NCBI RefSeq assembly: GCF_030813245.1
Contig: NZ_JAUSUA010000001.1
Coordinates: 62,001-126,000 of the forward strand
Length of the DNA: 64,000 nt
Direction: 5' to 3'
DNA from: Alkalicoccobacillus murimartini
GTDB lineage: Bacteria; Bacillota; Bacilli; Bacillales; Bacillaceae_D
In this document: positions 8,397-17,392 of the stretch, in pieces
Layout: each line of letters begins with the position of its first letter
How positions within the stretch are numbered: position 1 is the stretch's first letter
Translations under genes and position numbers: made by a program
The notes under the pieces: generated by a model
Told to the model about the DNA's origin: nothing
Database searches by the model: none
What the model saw: the letters and a program-made list of their open reading frames with translations, nothing else

Positions 8397-9383
8397 ATGG
8401 CTATTTTAGTAACAGGTGGCGCTGGATATATTGGCAGTCATACCGTGCTTCATTTATTGGATAAAGGCGAAGACGTCGTTGTATTAGACAATCTATCAAA
8501 AGGGCATCGTGACGCTCTTCAAGGGGCTGTTTTATATGAAGGAGATCTTCTAGATGGCGACTTTTTAGACAAATTGTTTACGGAGCAAAACATTGATTCA
8601 GTCATTCATTTTGCTGCCGATTCATTAGTTGGAGAAAGTGTCAAAGAGCCGCTTAAATATTATCATAATAATGTGATCGGAACTCATTCGCTTCTGACAA
8701 AAATGGTGGAACACAACGTTCTAAACATCGTGTTCTCATCTACTGCTGCAACCTATGGTGAACCAGAGCAAGTGCCAATTGTTGAATCACTTCCAACGGC
8801 ACCTACAAATCCTTATGGAGAAACAAAGCTTGCTATTGAAAAGATGTTGAAGTGGTCAGACCAAGCGTATGGACTTAAGTCCGTGTGCCTTCGTTACTTT
8901 AATGCAGCTGGAGCAGATCCAAAGGGACGCATTGGAGAAGATCATGATCCAGAATCTCATTTGATACCTATTGTGTTGCAAACGGCTTTAGGACAAAGAG
9001 ATCAAGTTCAAGTGTTTGGTGATGATTATCAAACCGAGGATGGGTCGTGTATCCGTGATTACGTACACGTCATGGACTTAGCAGATGCGCATTTCTTAGC
9101 TGTACAAAAGCTTAAACAAGACGGCATTAGCAATATCTATAATCTAGGAATAGGGCAAGGTTTCTCTGTTAAGCAAGTAATTGATGTATGTCGTGAAGTA
9201 ACAGGGCACGACATTCCAGCAGTTATTGCACCTCGTCGTGCAGGAGACCCAGCTGTATTAATTGCTTCACCAGAAAAAGCAAAATCAGACCTTACCTGGG
9301 AGCCACAATTCACTCAATTAAAAGATATCGTTACACACGCTTGGAGCTGGCATTCAGCTCATCCATCCGGTTACAAAAAATAA
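8397..9383 (+). CDS. galE: UDP-glucose 4-epimerase GalE
   Basis: Interconverts UDP-glucose and UDP-galactose with bound NAD. The Rossmann motif GGAGYIGSH is at residues 7-15, the catalytic S/T at SSTAATYG (about 114-121) and the Y140-x-x-x-K144 pair in YGETK, all intact. 328 aa is the standard length. Ribosome site AGTAGGAGAAC precedes the ATG. It ends the GlpD-like/pgcA/galE unit at a strong terminator. Together with pgcA it supplies activated sugars for cell-surface polymers. Confidence 0.94.
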   Translation: MAILVTGGAGYIGSHTVLHLLDKGEDVVVLDNLSKGHRDALQGAVLYEGDLLDGDFLDKLFTEQNIDSVIHFAADSLVGESVKEPLKYYHNNVIGTHSLLTKMVEHNVLNIVFSSTAATYGEPEQVPIVESLPTAPTNPYGETKLAIEKMLKWSDQAYGLKSVCLRYFNAAGADPKGRIGEDHDPESHLIPIVLQTALGQRDQVQVFGDDYQTEDGSCIRDYVHVMDLADAHFLAVQKLKQDGISNIYNLGIGQGFSVKQVIDVCREVTGHDIPAVIAPRRAGDPAVLIASPEKAKSDLTWEPQFTQLKDIVTHAWSWHSAHPSGYKK

Positions 9384-9399
9384 ATAATGTAGTAGCTAG

Positions 9400-9432
9400 C
9401 ACGATCAGAGAAAATCTGATCGTGTTTTTTTT
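9400..9432 (+). terminator. Terminator after galE
   Basis: Perfect 10-bp stem CACGATCAGA / TCTGATCGTG with a GAAAA loop and T8. Confidence 0.92.
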
Positions 9433-9438
9433 ATTTTG

Positions 9439-9469
9439 CTCATAAATCCTCTATGTGTACTCATATAAT
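9439..9469 (+). promoter_or_regulatory. Candidate sigma-E promoter of spoVR
   Basis: CTCATAAA-N15-CATATAAT resembles the mother-cell sigma-E consensus (KMATATT-N14/15-CATACAAT). spoVR of B. subtilis is, from memory, sigma-E dependent, which supports the call. Confidence 0.45.
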
Positions 9470-9501
9470 TAGAAAAGCTAAAGATGAGGGGGAGGACACT
9501 C

Positions 9502-10914
9502 TTGGCAGAGGATTGGAACGACTTAAAACGAGCCATCGCAGAAATCACGGAAATTGCAACAGGATTCGGATTGGATTTTTATGAAATGCGTTATGAAATC
9601 TGTCCGGCAGAAATTATATATACGATTGGGGCATATGGCATGCCGACCCGCTATAGTCATTGGTCATTTGGAAAGCAATTTCACAAAAGTAAATTGCAAT
9701 ATGACTTAGGCCTTAGCAAAATTTATGAGTTGGTTATCAATTCGGACCCATGTTATGCCTTTCTTTTAGATAGTAACTCGTTGATTCAGAATAAATTAAT
9801 CGTTGCTCACGTGCTGGCTCATTGTGATTTCTTCAAAAATAATGTCCGCTTCTCTAACACTAGACGAGACATGGTTGAAAGTATGAGTGCAACCTCTGAA
9901 CGAATTGCTCATTACGAGCATCTACATGGGAAGGAAGAGGTCGAAAGATTTTTAGATGCTGTACTGGCCATACAGGAGCATATCGATCCAAGTTTACTTC
10001 GGCCTAAGTTATCATGGACACTTGATGAAAAAGAAGCGAAACTTCGCAAGCGTAAGGGAGAGTACGATGATCTATGGGCGTTGGATGGTAAGAGTGAACC
10101 AAACGCTGATGCCTTCCCAAGAAAAAAGACAGCCTTTCCACCGCAACCAGAAAAGGATATTCTATTATTTATTGAAGAATACAGCCGTGAGCTGGAGGAT
10201 TGGCAACGAGATATCTTAACGATGATGAGGGAAGAAATGCTCTATTTCTGGCCTCAGTTAGAAACAAAAATAATGAATGAAGGCTGGGCTTCCTATTGGC
10301 ATGCGCGTATTCTGCGCGAGATGGATTTAACAACAGATGAGACGATTGAATTTGCCAAATTAAATGCCGGTGTGGTTCAACCTTCAAAAACATCAATAAA
10401 CCCTTATTATCTGGGATTAAAGATTTTTGAAAATATTGAGCAAGAATATGACAACCCTACTGAGGAAATGCAGAGACGCCAAGGAATTAAACCAGGCAGC
10501 GGGCGTGAAAAAATGTATGAAGTGCGTGAAATTGAATCGGACATCTCTTTTATTCGAAATTATTTAACTAAAGATTTGGTCATGCGTGAGGATATGTATT
10601 TATTCCAGAAACAAGGAAGCGAATATAAAGTCATTGATAAACAATGGGAAGGCGTACGAGATCAGCTGGCCTCGTCGAGAGTCAATGGCGGATTCCCATA
10701 CTTAAGTGTGACGGATGGAGATTATTTAAAAAATGGTGAGCTATACATTACTCATAGCTTTGAAGAAACAGAGCTTGATGTAACGTATCTAGAAAAGGTT
10801 ATGCCTTACCTTAATCAATTATGGGGTAGACCTGTTCATATAGAATCAAAGGTAAATGATAAAGCCATTTGTTTTTTTTATGATGGGAAAAAAATGCATA
10901 GAAAATATATTTAA
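9502..10914 (+). CDS. spoVR: Stage V sporulation protein SpoVR
   Basis: A 470-aa SpoVR-family protein needed in B. subtilis for normal spore cortex. The family core is visible: [34 protein letters not shown], the acidic/His-rich [14 protein letters not shown] and [13 protein letters not shown], with [15 protein letters not shown] further on. The biochemical role is not established. The TTG at 9502 is preferred because GGGGGAGG precedes it by about 6 nt, whereas the earlier in-frame ATG at 9484 would place that ribosome site inside the gene. Length agrees with the family (about 468). Expressed alone, probably in the mother cell. Confidence 0.92.
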   Translation: MAEDWNDLKRAIAEITEIATGFGLDFYEMRYEICPAEIIYTIGAYGMPTRYSHWSFGKQFHKSKLQYDLGLSKIYELVINSDPCYAFLLDSNSLIQNKLIVAHVLAHCDFFKNNVRFSNTRRDMVESMSATSERIAHYEHLHGKEEVERFLDAVLAIQEHIDPSLLRPKLSWTLDEKEAKLRKRKGEYDDLWALDGKSEPNADAFPRKKTAFPPQPEKDILLFIEEYSRELEDWQRDILTMMREEMLYFWPQLETKIMNEGWASYWHARILREMDLTTDETIEFAKLNAGVVQPSKTSINPYYLGLKIFENIEQEYDNPTEEMQRRQGIKPGSGREKMYEVREIESDISFIRNYLTKDLVMREDMYLFQKQGSEYKVIDKQWEGVRDQLASSRVNGGFPYLSVTDGDYLKNGELYITHSFEETELDVTYLEKVMPYLNQLWGRPVHIESKVNDKAICFFYDGKKMHRKYI

Positions 10915-11072
10915 TCTTGCATTTGAGCCCACTGAAAAAGAATTGATATGTAGTTAGGATTTCTCATACAAGCATAAAAAAACGTCTCTTCGTCATTTGT
11001 TTGATCCGAACAGTAGCGGGTGTTTCTCCTGGAGCGGCTCACGTGAGCTTATCTCTAGATGACTATTTCTGT
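10915..11072 (+). other. Intergenic region, possible small-RNA transcription unit
   Basis: No ORF of note. A weak TTGATA-N18-TACAAG promoter-like pair lies at about 10944-10973, followed by about 100 nt containing the perfect palindrome GCTCACGTGAGC (11036-11047) and ending in a separate terminator. spoVR has no other terminator, so this may simply be its long 3' UTR. Confidence 0.3.
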
Positions 11073-11106
11073 GACCCACCCTTTTATAAAGGCGGGTCTT
11101 TTTTTT
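11073..11106 (+). terminator. Terminator downstream of spoVR
   Basis: GACCCACC / GGCGGGTC stem with one mismatch and a T8 tail. Confidence 0.8.
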
Positions 11107-11170
11107 CGTTTGTACAACCATAATTATCTGGACATACTACGTGTATCTACTCATAAAGGAGATAACAAGT

Positions 11171-11599
11171 ATGTGGCGTTTTGTGTATGGCCTTACGATT
11201 TTGCTAATCCTTACAAGTTGTCAAGGAGAGGGACCATCTAATCAAAATCAAATGCAATCAAGTCCTTCACCTGCAAAGGTACAATCTATACCTGAGACAG
11301 AAGATCTAGTTCAAGAGCTAACTTTGCAAGTTGTCTATGACAATGGAGAGGAAGTGAGAGTTCATTATGTGCAAGGGGATCAAGAGCAGTGGGTGTATCA
11401 TAATGACTTACTTTCATCGCCAGAAATTCATGAGGACCAGCTTTCAAGTAAGATTGAACAACTGACAATTGACAAGTCAACACTCACTGAAGAAGCCATT
11501 CAACAAATGAGATATGTATTTGAATTTAATGGTGTTTATGATGTGCTTGATCTCACTATTACGTATGTAGATGGGACAACAAACGAGTATAATGGATAG
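11171..11599 (+). CDS. Putative YusW-like lipoprotein
   Basis: A 142-aa predicted lipoprotein: a short signal peptide ends in the lipobox-like ILTSC (Cys about residue 17) followed by a polar linker. The C-terminal part (LTLQVVYDNGEEVRVHY ... DLTITYVDGTTNEY) consists of beta-strand pairs around a conserved helix and resembles the YusW-like domain, of unknown function. The start is the ATG after AAGGAGATAACAAGT; an upstream in-frame ATG lacks a ribosome site. It is monocistronic, between two terminators. The YusW comparison is tentative. Confidence 0.65.
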   Translation: MWRFVYGLTILLILTSCQGEGPSNQNQMQSSPSPAKVQSIPETEDLVQELTLQVVYDNGEEVRVHYVQGDQEQWVYHNDLLSSPEIHEDQLSSKIEQLTIDKSTLTEEAIQQMRYVFEFNGVYDVLDLTITYVDGTTNEYNG

Positions 11600-11612
11600 T
11601 TGTTAGGACATG

Positions 11613-11634
11613 ACGACCTTAGGAGGTCGTTTTT
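11613..11634 (+). terminator. Terminator after the YusW-like lipoprotein gene
   Basis: ACGACCT / AGGTCGT stem, TAGG loop, T4. Confidence 0.75.
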
Positions 11635-11732
11635 GTATTTCAAAGAAAACTGCATAATTTGAATGCAGTAAACATAGAATGAAAGCGCTATTTTAAAAAA
11701 GTCAGAAATATAAAAAAATCAGTGAAAAAGAA

Positions 11733-11772
11733 TTGACTGTTCGGAGGGATCAAGGTAATATTAACCTTGCTA
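11733..11772 (+). promoter_or_regulatory. Sigma-A promoter with palindromic operator-like -10 for the ABC exporter
   Basis: TTGACT-N17-TAATAT is a near-consensus sigma-A promoter (11733-11761). Its -10 sits inside the near-palindrome AAGGTAATATTAACCTT (11752-11768), a typical place for a repressor to block RNA polymerase. No regulator gene is adjacent. Confidence 0.6.
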
Positions 11773-11831
11773 TTTTATTCTTCGTGGCTCTAAATAATTT
11801 GGAGAGCGATTGATCAGAGGTGGGTGATTAC

Positions 11832-13580
11832 ATGGATACGTTTAAAAGGCTTGCGAGATTTTATCTGCCAGATAAGGCGATGTTTATCTGGTCGTTAATA
11901 TCATTAGCTGTAGTAACAGGACTTACGGTGTTATACCCTATTATTCTGCAATATACCATCGACACAGCAGTGATTGGTGGTCAGTATGAACTAATTCCTT
12001 TTCTGGCGCTTGGCTTTATTGGCATCATGATGCTTAAAGGAGGAGCCGTATATATTCATCAATATTTAGGAGATATGTTTGGTGTAAAAGCCGTGTATCG
12101 ACTTCGCAACTCTTTGTACGAGAAACTTCAATTCCTTCCCTTCCGCTATTATGATAACGCGAAAACAGGAGATTTGATGTCGCGTTTAACCGCTGATGTT
12201 GAAGCATTTCGATTCTTCTTATCCTTTGGCTGTGCTCAGCTTGTCAACCTAGTGCTGTTAATTGGTTTTAGTATGGCAGTTATGTTTTTCTACTCCATTC
12301 CTTTAGCCCTTGCCACAATGGCGATGATCCCCTTGCTTGTATTGGTGGTTATTCGGTTTGACAAGCGTGTTCACCCTGCTTTTAGAGGAATTCGTAAATC
12401 TTTAGCTCAATTGAATACAAAGGTACAAGAAAATGTTAGTGGAATGCAAACCGTTAAGGCTCTCTCGCAAGAAGATGAGGAAATCGCTCGTTTCTCGGGG
12501 AAAAATGAAGATTATCGCAGTAAGCATCTTCATGTAGCTAAAATATGGGGAACATACTTTCCTTTGATGGAGCTTGTAGGTAATTTATCAGCAGTTATTC
12601 TCCTTGCTTTTGGAGGATATCTAACGATTAATGGATCTCTGACTCCAGGAGAATTGGTCGCCTTTTTTAGCTTAGTTGCTTACATTACTGGTCCAATTAT
12701 GGGGTTAGGTTTTATCATCAATACGTTCTCACAATCAAAAGCTTCTGGTGAGCGATTGCTCGAGGTACTTGATGAAGAAGAACGACCAGATGGATCAGCA
12801 GTTGAGCAGACAAAACGTCTTGTAGGTGAAGTAAGCTTTCAAAACGTTACCTCTCAATATGATTCTAAAAACAAACCTGCTGTCAAAAACATTACGTTTG
12901 AAGCAGGTCAGGGAAAAACAATTGGATTAGTTGGAGCGACTGGCTCAGGGAAATCAACGTTAATTCAGCTTATGCTTCGTTTTTATGAACGACAATCTGG
13001 TGACATTTTGATCGATGGCAGACCACTTGAACAGTATACATTAAAAGAATTACGCAGAAATATTGGGGTGGTTCTGCAACAGACATTTCTTTTCTCGTCT
13101 ACCATTCGTGATAATTTATCATACGGGAACCCAGATGCATCAATGGAGGAGATCATAGACGCTGCCAAACGAGCAGACGCACACGAGTTTATTGAAGCTC
13201 TTCCAAATGGTTATGAGACAGTTCTAGGTGAACGTGGGCTTGGTTTATCCGGTGGACAGAAGCAACGAATTGCAATTGCCCGTGCCATCATTATGGATCC
13301 AAGTATCCTCATTCTTGATGATGCAACAAGTGCTGTAGATATGCAGACTGAAGTAAAGATTCAGAAAGCATTTAAAGAAGTGATGAGAGGCCGCACTACA
13401 TTTATCATTGCTCATCGTATTTCATCGGTGAAGCATTCAGATGAGATTTTAGTATTAGATGATGGTGAAGTGACAGAACGTGGCACGCATGAAGAATTAC
13501 TTCGTGAAAAAGATGGAATCTATCGAAGGATTTATGATATTCAAAACCAAGACCAACAACATGTGTTGCAACGGGCATAA
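11832..13580 (+). CDS. ABC exporter half-transporter, degenerate-site subunit
   Basis: A 582-aa type IV (multidrug-like) half-transporter with an N-terminal six-helix membrane domain (about 15-300) and a C-terminal ATPase with Walker A GATGSGKST, signature LSGGQKQR and Walker B ILILDDATSAVD. The residue after the Walker B Asp is Asp instead of the catalytic Glu, the hallmark of the non-canonical half of heterodimeric exporters such as BmrCD. The partner gene follows after 13 bp. The ATG at 11832 with AGGTGG upstream is preferred over a GTG four codons earlier. Substrate (drug, lipid or peptide) cannot be told. Confidence 0.88.
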   Translation: MDTFKRLARFYLPDKAMFIWSLISLAVVTGLTVLYPIILQYTIDTAVIGGQYELIPFLALGFIGIMMLKGGAVYIHQYLGDMFGVKAVYRLRNSLYEKLQFLPFRYYDNAKTGDLMSRLTADVEAFRFFLSFGCAQLVNLVLLIGFSMAVMFFYSIPLALATMAMIPLLVLVVIRFDKRVHPAFRGIRKSLAQLNTKVQENVSGMQTVKALSQEDEEIARFSGKNEDYRSKHLHVAKIWGTYFPLMELVGNLSAVILLAFGGYLTINGSLTPGELVAFFSLVAYITGPIMGLGFIINTFSQSKASGERLLEVLDEEERPDGSAVEQTKRLVGEVSFQNVTSQYDSKNKPAVKNITFEAGQGKTIGLVGATGSGKSTLIQLMLRFYERQSGDILIDGRPLEQYTLKELRRNIGVVLQQTFLFSSTIRDNLSYGNPDASMEEIIDAAKRADAHEFIEALPNGYETVLGERGLGLSGGQKQRIAIARAIIMDPSILILDDATSAVDMQTEVKIQKAFKEVMRGRTTFIIAHRISSVKHSDEILVLDDGEVTERGTHEELLREKDGIYRRIYDIQNQDQQHVLQRA

Positions 13581-13593
13581 GGAGGGATAAATA

Positions 13594-15405
13594 ATGGAAC
13601 AGACTAGAAAAAAATCACGATTTCATTATCCAGTAGAGCAAATCATCGAAAAACCATTTAACTGGATGCAGATGACTAGGCTATTTGGATATATGAAGCC
13701 TTATGCCAAAACGTTGCTTCCAAAAACAATTCTTGCGATGTTAATTTCCACACTTGTAAGATTGGCTATTCCTATTTTTATTGGAGTGTACGCACTAGAC
13801 TATGGAATATCGAGCAATGATGTATCGTTTATGTTTATGCTGGCAGCCATTGTGTTTGGGATGTATATCTTGTCTTACATCTCAAACTATTTTCGAATAC
13901 GCTGGATGAACGAACTGGGGCAGCATATTATTTATGATATTCGTTCGGATTTATTTAAACATATTCAGAGATTATCTCATCGTTTTTTTGATAAACGATC
14001 AGCAGGTTCAATATTAGTTCGAGTTATTAATGACATAAACTCCTTACAGGATCTATTCACCAATGGTGTTGTTAATTTATTGATGGATTTGGTCATGCTA
14101 GTAGGGATCGTCATTATTCTCTTTAGCTTAAGTCCTCAATTGGCACTTGCAATATTAATTGTTCTGCCAATTATGTTCTTTATCTCTACTAAACTTCGTA
14201 GGAAGATTCGCCGTGCATGGCAAGTAGTGCGGATCAGACAGTCACGATTGAACTCACATTTGAATGAGAGCATCCAGGGGATTCGTGTGACACAAGCTTA
14301 CGCGCAGGAAAAAGAAAACATGAACTTCTTTGATTCAGTGAACACCGATAACTACGAAAGTTGGAGACAGGCATCACGGATGAATGCGATGTTTAGACCA
14401 TTTGTAGAAATGGCGAGTGCACTTGGTGGAGCTATCTTAATTTGGTATGGTGCGCATCTAATTCAAGGAAATGACCCGAATATTACGATTGGTGTTTTTG
14501 TTTCCTTTGCCTTTTATCTAGGCATGTTCTGGGAACCGATATCTCGATTAGGGCAAGTATACAATCAATTACTCGTGGGAATGGCCTCTTCAGAGCGTAT
14601 CTTTGAATTCCTTGATGAGAAACCATCAGTACCTGAGAAATCAGATGCAAAAACGTTAACAGATGTAAAAGGTAAGCTTGTTTTTGAACATGTGGAGTTT
14701 GCCTATGATTCATCAAGAAAAGCTTTGAATGATATTAACCTAACGTTTGAAGCTGGAAAAACGATCGCACTTGTAGGACATACTGGCTCTGGTAAATCAA
14801 CCATCGTAAATTTAATGAGTCGATTCTATGATCCAACTAAAGGTAGAGTTTTACTTGATGGGCATGATTTGCGAGACCTTAAGCTAAATGAACTCAGGAC
14901 TAATGTTAGTTATGTGCTTCAAGATACATTTATCTTTGCTGGAACCATCATGGAGAACATTCGGTTCGGGAATGTTCGTGCAACGGATGAGCAAGTAATA
15001 GAAGCTTCTAAGGCAATTGGTGCAGATAGTTTTATTACAAAGTTAGAAAAAGGCTATCATACAGAAGTTGAGGAGCAAGGAAATGTCTTATCTGTTGGTG
15101 AAAGACAGCTGCTTTCCTTTGCCCGTGCTTTGCTAGCAGATCCACGTATTTTAATTCTTGATGAAGCAACAGCAAGTATAGACACCGAAACAGAGCTTAT
15201 CATTCAAGATGGTCTTAAACGACTTCTGCATAATCGTACGGCTATCATGATCGCTCACCGCTTATCAACGATCCGTGACTCAGATCAAATTATTGTTCTC
15301 GAACAAGGAAACGTTTTAGAGCAAGGAACACATCAGCAGTTAATTGAGTCAAAAGGAAAGTATTACGAATTAGTCAGATCGCAGTATGCAGCTAACGAAA
15401 AGTAA
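13594..15405 (+). CDS. ABC exporter half-transporter, catalytic subunit
   Basis: A 603-aa partner of the preceding gene. It has a membrane domain at about 40-325 and an ATPase domain with Walker A GHTGSGKST, Walker B ILILDEATASID with the catalytic Glu present, and signature LSVGERQ, followed by SFARALLADPR. A variant signature in one half and a missing Glu in the other is the expected asymmetry of a heterodimer with a single active ATP site. The ATG follows AAGGAGGGATAAATA. The operon ends in a terminator at 15418. Confidence 0.88.
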   Translation: MEQTRKKSRFHYPVEQIIEKPFNWMQMTRLFGYMKPYAKTLLPKTILAMLISTLVRLAIPIFIGVYALDYGISSNDVSFMFMLAAIVFGMYILSYISNYFRIRWMNELGQHIIYDIRSDLFKHIQRLSHRFFDKRSAGSILVRVINDINSLQDLFTNGVVNLLMDLVMLVGIVIILFSLSPQLALAILIVLPIMFFISTKLRRKIRRAWQVVRIRQSRLNSHLNESIQGIRVTQAYAQEKENMNFFDSVNTDNYESWRQASRMNAMFRPFVEMASALGGAILIWYGAHLIQGNDPNITIGVFVSFAFYLGMFWEPISRLGQVYNQLLVGMASSERIFEFLDEKPSVPEKSDAKTLTDVKGKLVFEHVEFAYDSSRKALNDINLTFEAGKTIALVGHTGSGKSTIVNLMSRFYDPTKGRVLLDGHDLRDLKLNELRTNVSYVLQDTFIFAGTIMENIRFGNVRATDEQVIEASKAIGADSFITKLEKGYHTEVEEQGNVLSVGERQLLSFARALLADPRILILDEATASIDTETELIIQDGLKRLLHNRTAIMIAHRLSTIRDSDQIIVLEQGNVLEQGTHQQLIESKGKYYELVRSQYAANEK

Positions 15406-15417
15406 CACGTTCTATTA

Positions 15418-15446
15418 ACGCGCTTCATTTATTGAAGCGTGTTTTT
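15418..15446 (+). terminator. Terminator of the ABC exporter operon
   Basis: ACGCGCTTCA / TGAAGCGTGT stem with a TTTAT loop and T6. Confidence 0.85.
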
Positions 15447-15451
15447 TATTG

Positions 15452-15479
15452 TGAAACGTAAATGACACTGGAACGTATA
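15452..15479 (+). promoter_or_regulatory. ECF sigma-W-type promoter of the coiled-coil gene
   Basis: TGAAAC-N16-CGTATA is an exact match to the sigma-W consensus in both hexamers and spacing. An extended -10 (TGCTATAAT, 15503-15511) further downstream could give a second, sigma-A start. Both precede the gene at 15575. Confidence 0.68.
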
Positions 15480-15574
15480 AGTATAGTACAATAAGAAAAG
15501 CTTGCTATAATAAAAAAGAACATTCATTTTAAATACTGGATTTTGTTATAGATAAAAGGAAGGGTTGATCTACT

Positions 15575-16393
15575 ATGCTAGTCACATTTTTACAAATCGC
15601 AGTAACATTAGTTATTGCTGGACTTATTGTTTTTATCGTAAAAAACACCCTTCAGAAAAAAAGAAATCAGCATTTAGAAGAAGAAGTAGAGGAAGTTTCA
15701 AAAAAGCATGACCAGTTGTTAGCGGCTGTGTTACAGCCTTATCATGATTCATCGGATCGGATCAAACTAACACGGGGAAAAACGCGAGAACGCTACGAAG
15801 AGATAAGTGAAGGGTTTCTATCTATTTTACATGCTGCCAAGGAAGCGCAACAGAATTTGGATGGACTACGTGTCACAAGAGCTTCGTACGGTTCAATTTT
15901 AGCCGTATTGCCTCGAGCAACAGCTCAATTAGACGATGAATTTGAGAAGCTGAATCAATTTAAGAAAGAACTTGAAGAGTTAGAAGGAGAAGATCAAAAG
16001 GTATCTTCCATTCAAAGTGACGAGAAGAAACATATCCAGAAAATAGAATCAGACATCGTTTCTTTGCAGGAGAAAACAGGGTATCCGCTAACGAATATAA
16101 CCCAGAAGTCGAAGTATCTAAAAAAACAGTTTGAAGAAATAACAGAACAAATAGGACAGCTAGATTTTGTGTCAGGCATGGAAGAGCTTGAACGTCTCAA
16201 AGAGGCAAGACAGGATACAGTACAACGGTTAACAAAGCTTAAAGAGCTTATTCGTCAGAGTGACCTAGTATTGTTAGAGTCAAGCAATCCAGCCACAGAG
16301 GATTCCGAACGATTTCTAGCCGCTTTGAAAGCTGGGGAAGTAGATCGAGCAGATCACTATTATAAAAAACTGAGCCAGTACAATTGGAACTAA
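15575..16393 (+). CDS. Membrane-anchored coiled-coil protein of unknown function
   Basis: 272 aa that I do not recognise. One N-terminal membrane segment (about residues 4-23, ITLVIAGLIVFIV-like) is followed by a cytoplasmic, highly charged region with long heptad-rich helices (about 30-60, 120-170 and 180-230) and a short C-terminal tail. General shape recalls EzrA-type proteins but no motif supports that. It is preceded by a consensus sigma-W promoter and is convergent with pspA, which has the same promoter type, so I infer a role in the envelope-stress response, perhaps as a membrane partner of PspA. Ribosome site AAAGGAAGGG. Confidence 0.75.
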   Translation: MLVTFLQIAVTLVIAGLIVFIVKNTLQKKRNQHLEEEVEEVSKKHDQLLAAVLQPYHDSSDRIKLTRGKTRERYEEISEGFLSILHAAKEAQQNLDGLRVTRASYGSILAVLPRATAQLDDEFEKLNQFKKELEELEGEDQKVSSIQSDEKKHIQKIESDIVSLQEKTGYPLTNITQKSKYLKKQFEEITEQIGQLDFVSGMEELERLKEARQDTVQRLTKLKELIRQSDLVLLESSNPATEDSERFLAALKAGEVDRADHYYKKLSQYNWN

Positions 16394-16414
16394 AAAAACA
16401 AGATAAAAGTATGA

Positions 16415-16618
16415 AAAGGCGAACAAATCAAATTACAGGTCAGCTAAAACCAGCGTAGGACATACATGGAGACTCACCAGCCACCCATGGAAAGAGGAAT
16501 GTATGTCCGGAGTGATAGCTACTCTCTTATATGATCGGACAAAAAAACCGAAACCTTATGCTCAAACGAGCATAAGGTTTCGGTTTTTATCATAGATAAA
16601 GCAATTTTGTCCCAACCT
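16415..16618 (-). repeat. MITE-like palindromic repeat, copy 1 (reverse, partly degenerate)
   Basis: Shares with copies at 40351 and 56178 the order: GGTTGGGACAAAA-like end, a long A/T-flanked hairpin, CGGACATACA, TTCCATGGG..GGCTGGTGAG, CATGTATGTCC and CTGGTTTTAGCT, here on the opposite strand. It lies between the convergent coiled-coil gene and pspA. No protein is encoded. The left boundary is approximate. Confidence 0.7.
16543..16588. terminator. Bidirectional terminator hairpin inside repeat copy 1
   Basis: A 21-bp perfect stem (AAAAACCGAAACCTTATGCTC on the left arm gives GAGCATAAGG.. on the right) with an AAAC loop and A/T flanks on both sides. It can end transcription from both convergent genes. 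Confidence 0.85.
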
Positions 16619-16627
16619 ATATCGTAA

Positions 16628-17314
16628 TTATTCAGCTGAAGATGTTTTTTTAGCGTTCATTTTTGCTTTTAGTGCTTCAAGCTCTGAATCAACTGAGCTT
16701 TTGTTTGTAAGGGCAGCTAAGTCATCATCTAATGTTTTGTTCATAGATCTAAGCTCTTCAGAAGATTCTGCTTCAGCTTCACTACGCATCACTTTTTCTT
16801 CCATTCGATCAAAGCCACTTTTTGCACCTGAATCCATTCCAGAAAGAGAACGATTCACTTTTGCACGAGCTTGAGCACTTTCATTACGGGCTTTAAGTGA
16901 ATCCTTTTTCATTGTCATCTCACGAAGCTCATCCTTCATTTCACGAAGTTTAACTTTTAATTCTTCGGAAAGCTTAGCTGCTTCGGAATGTGAGACCTGT
17001 AGGCTACTTGCATGAGACTCTTGTTTATTTTTTTCTTCAAGAACTCGACGGGCAAGATCCTCGTCACCAGATTCCAAGGCGATCATAGCTTGCTCTTCGC
17101 GCTTGCTCACTGCCTCCAACGATTCATCCAATTGTTTCTTTAGTAACTTTTCACTTGCAATTTGTTTAGCAACGGAAGCCTCCACCTCAGAAATATCGTG
17201 TTTCATATCTGCGATGAATTGATCCAACATCTTGCTTGGGTCCTCGGCTTTATTTAATAGAGAATTTAATTCAGATGAAACAATCGTGCGTACGCGTGAA
17301 AAGAAACGAAACAT
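16628..17314 (-). CDS. pspA: PspA/IM30 family membrane-stress protein
   Basis: A 228-aa all-helical ESCRT-III-like protein that binds and stabilises stressed membranes. The N-terminal amphipathic helix region (FFSRVRTIVSSELNSLLN), the family segment AEDPSKMLDQFI, the central long coiled coil and the C-terminal VDSELEALKAKM are all typical; B. subtilis PspA has 227 aa. A sigma-W-type promoter lies about 80 bp upstream, in line with B. subtilis pspA, which I recall as sigma-W dependent. Ribosome site TTAGGAGGAGATT. The downstream ydjGHI-type genes of B. subtilis are absent. Confidence 0.9.
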   Translation of the reverse strand: MFRFFSRVRTIVSSELNSLLNKAEDPSKMLDQFIADMKHDISEVEASVAKQIASEKLLKKQLDESLEAVSKREEQAMIALESGDEDLARRVLEEKNKQESHASSLQVSHSEAAKLSEELKVKLREMKDELREMTMKKDSLKARNESAQARAKVNRSLSGMDSGAKSGFDRMEEKVMRSEAEAESSEELRSMNKTLDDDLAALTNKSSVDSELEALKAKMNAKKTSSAE

Positions 17315-17392
17315 ATAATCTCCTCCTAATTAGGTTCAATATCATAAGTTTATCACAGCTTTAATTGTCTGCGACAGCTTGTTATCTTTATC

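Noticed and set aside
10169-10396. Antisense ORF within spoVR
   Set aside because: Shadow of the conserved SpoVR coding frame, without ribosome site.
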